NCBI GenBank assembly: GCA_049515175.1 | Contig: JBEKUI010000259.1 | Span: 1 to 6,411, forward strand | Direction: 5' to 3' | DNA: 6,411 nt | From: JACQNR01 sp049515175 | GTDB taxonomy: Bacteria > Acidobacteriota > Terriglobia > UBA7540 | In this document: positions 5,966-6,411 of the stretch, one piece after another | Numbering within the stretch: the first letter of the stretch is position 1 | Layout of the letters: the number at the start of each line of letters is the position of its first letter | The notes under the pieces: generated by a model | Databases searched by the model: none | Told to the model about the DNA's origin: nothing | Seen by the model: the letters and a program-made list of their open reading frames with translations, nothing else | Made by a program: the position numbers and the translations under genes

Positions 5966-6411
5966 CTATTCCAGCGGCTGTTCGCCCCGCTCCTCCGCCA
6001 GGAACCGCTCTTCGAGCAGGTGCTTGGTGACCGGCCCGGTGCGCAACAAGGAATAGATCACCGGAACCACAAAGAGCGTGACCAGCGTGGCCACGGCCAG
6101 ACCGCCGATGACCGCGCGGCCCAGCGGGGCGTTTTGCTCGCCCGCTTCGCCGAGCGCCAGAGCCATCGGCACCATGCCGATGATCATCGCCAGCGCCGTC
6201 ATCAGCACCGGGCGCAGGCGGGTCTTGCCGGCCTCCAGGGCTGCCTCGATCGCCGAGATGCCGAGCTCCACGCGGATGTCATTGGCGAAGCTGACCAGCA
6301 GGATGGAGTTGGACACCGCGATCCCCACCGCCATAATCGAGCCCATCAGCGATTCGACGTTGATCGTCGTGTTCGATACGGCGAGCATCCAGATGATTCC
6401 CAGCAGCGCGC
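5966..6411 (-). CDS. RND efflux pump, C-terminal part (HAE1/AcrB-like), cut by window edge
   Basis: Only the last 147 residues are visible; the coding frame runs off the right edge and the start lies outside. They cover the end of transmembrane helix 9 (ALLGIIWML), helix 10 (LMGSIMAVGIAVSNSILLVSFA), helix 11 (RLRPVLMTALAMIIGMVPM) and helix 12 (AVIGGLAVATLVTLFVVPVIYSLL), then a charged cytoplasmic tail ending GEQPLE. An ungapped comparison with AcrB puts visible R64 and T71 at R971 and T978, but S33 (codon 6311-6313) at K940. This protein would be the proton-driven inner-membrane transporter of the tripartite system with the adaptor and channel that follow. HAE1-type drug/solvent pumps are the best match in style. 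CusA-type metal specificity cannot be excluded without the periplasmic domains. Confidence 0.92.
   Translation of the reverse strand, partial: ALLGIIWMLAVSNTTINVESLMGSIMAVGIAVSNSILLVSFANDIRVELGISAIEAALEAGKTRLRPVLMTALAMIIGMVPMALALGEAGEQNAPLGRAVIGGLAVATLVTLFVVPVIYSLLRTGPVTKHLLEERFLAEERGEQPLE

Noticed and set aside
4801..6030. Long plus-strand open frame (409 codons) opposite the adaptor gene
   Set aside because: It is an antisense shadow. The opposite strand encodes an unmistakable HlyD/AcrA-type adaptor with domains in the right order.

Overview
The window is high-GC bacterial DNA, roughly 63-67% G+C in the genes. It shows Gram-negative envelope biology: a tripartite RND efflux operon and a twin-arginine exported amidase. 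The RND subtype (the 'VSNSILLV' helix), the Tat-exported amidase and the paired GC-rich palindromes would suit a soil Acidobacteriota-like genome. That placement is an inference from general style, because no phylogenetic marker gene is present.

Left part (1-2766). A small DUF4242-type protein (+, 77-352) converges on a Tat-exported amidase-signature hydrolase (-, 545-2194). The 192 bp between their stop codons holds a 73-bp nested palindrome (443-515) resembling a REP doublet. The amidase is divergent from a compact AhpD/carboxymuconolactone-decarboxylase-family protein (+, 2371-2766) that keeps the complete Glu / Cys-X-X-Cys / His active-site set.

Middle (2767-3436). This 670-bp stretch is clearly lower in G+C (about 52-55% in the 60-base lines counted). 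It carries one plausible gene, an unrecognised 102-residue membrane protein (-, 2849-3157). The gene is bracketed by two 37-bp copies of one repeat in inverted orientation (2790-2826 and 3307-3343, 33/37 identical). Each copy is itself a hairpin. This is the least explained part of the window and looks like an insertion or cassette-like accessory patch. No transposase, integrase, attC site or target duplication was found.

Right part (3437-6411). A minus-strand operon, read from the right edge leftwards, encodes the C-terminal end of an RND inner-membrane pump (cut by the window edge), a periplasmic HlyD/AcrA-type adaptor and a TolC-family outer-membrane channel. Together they would form a proton-driven tripartite exporter. 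The order pump-adaptor-channel differs from the adaptor-pump order of acrAB and mexAB-oprM, and no regulator lies inside the window. In an ungapped comparison with AcrB, the relay lysine of transmembrane helix 10 is replaced by serine.

Most of the window is ordinary. I see no convincing new multi-gene system. The most worthwhile leads are the inverted-repeat-bounded low-GC segment with its orphan membrane protein and the REPIN-like palindrome at 443-515.
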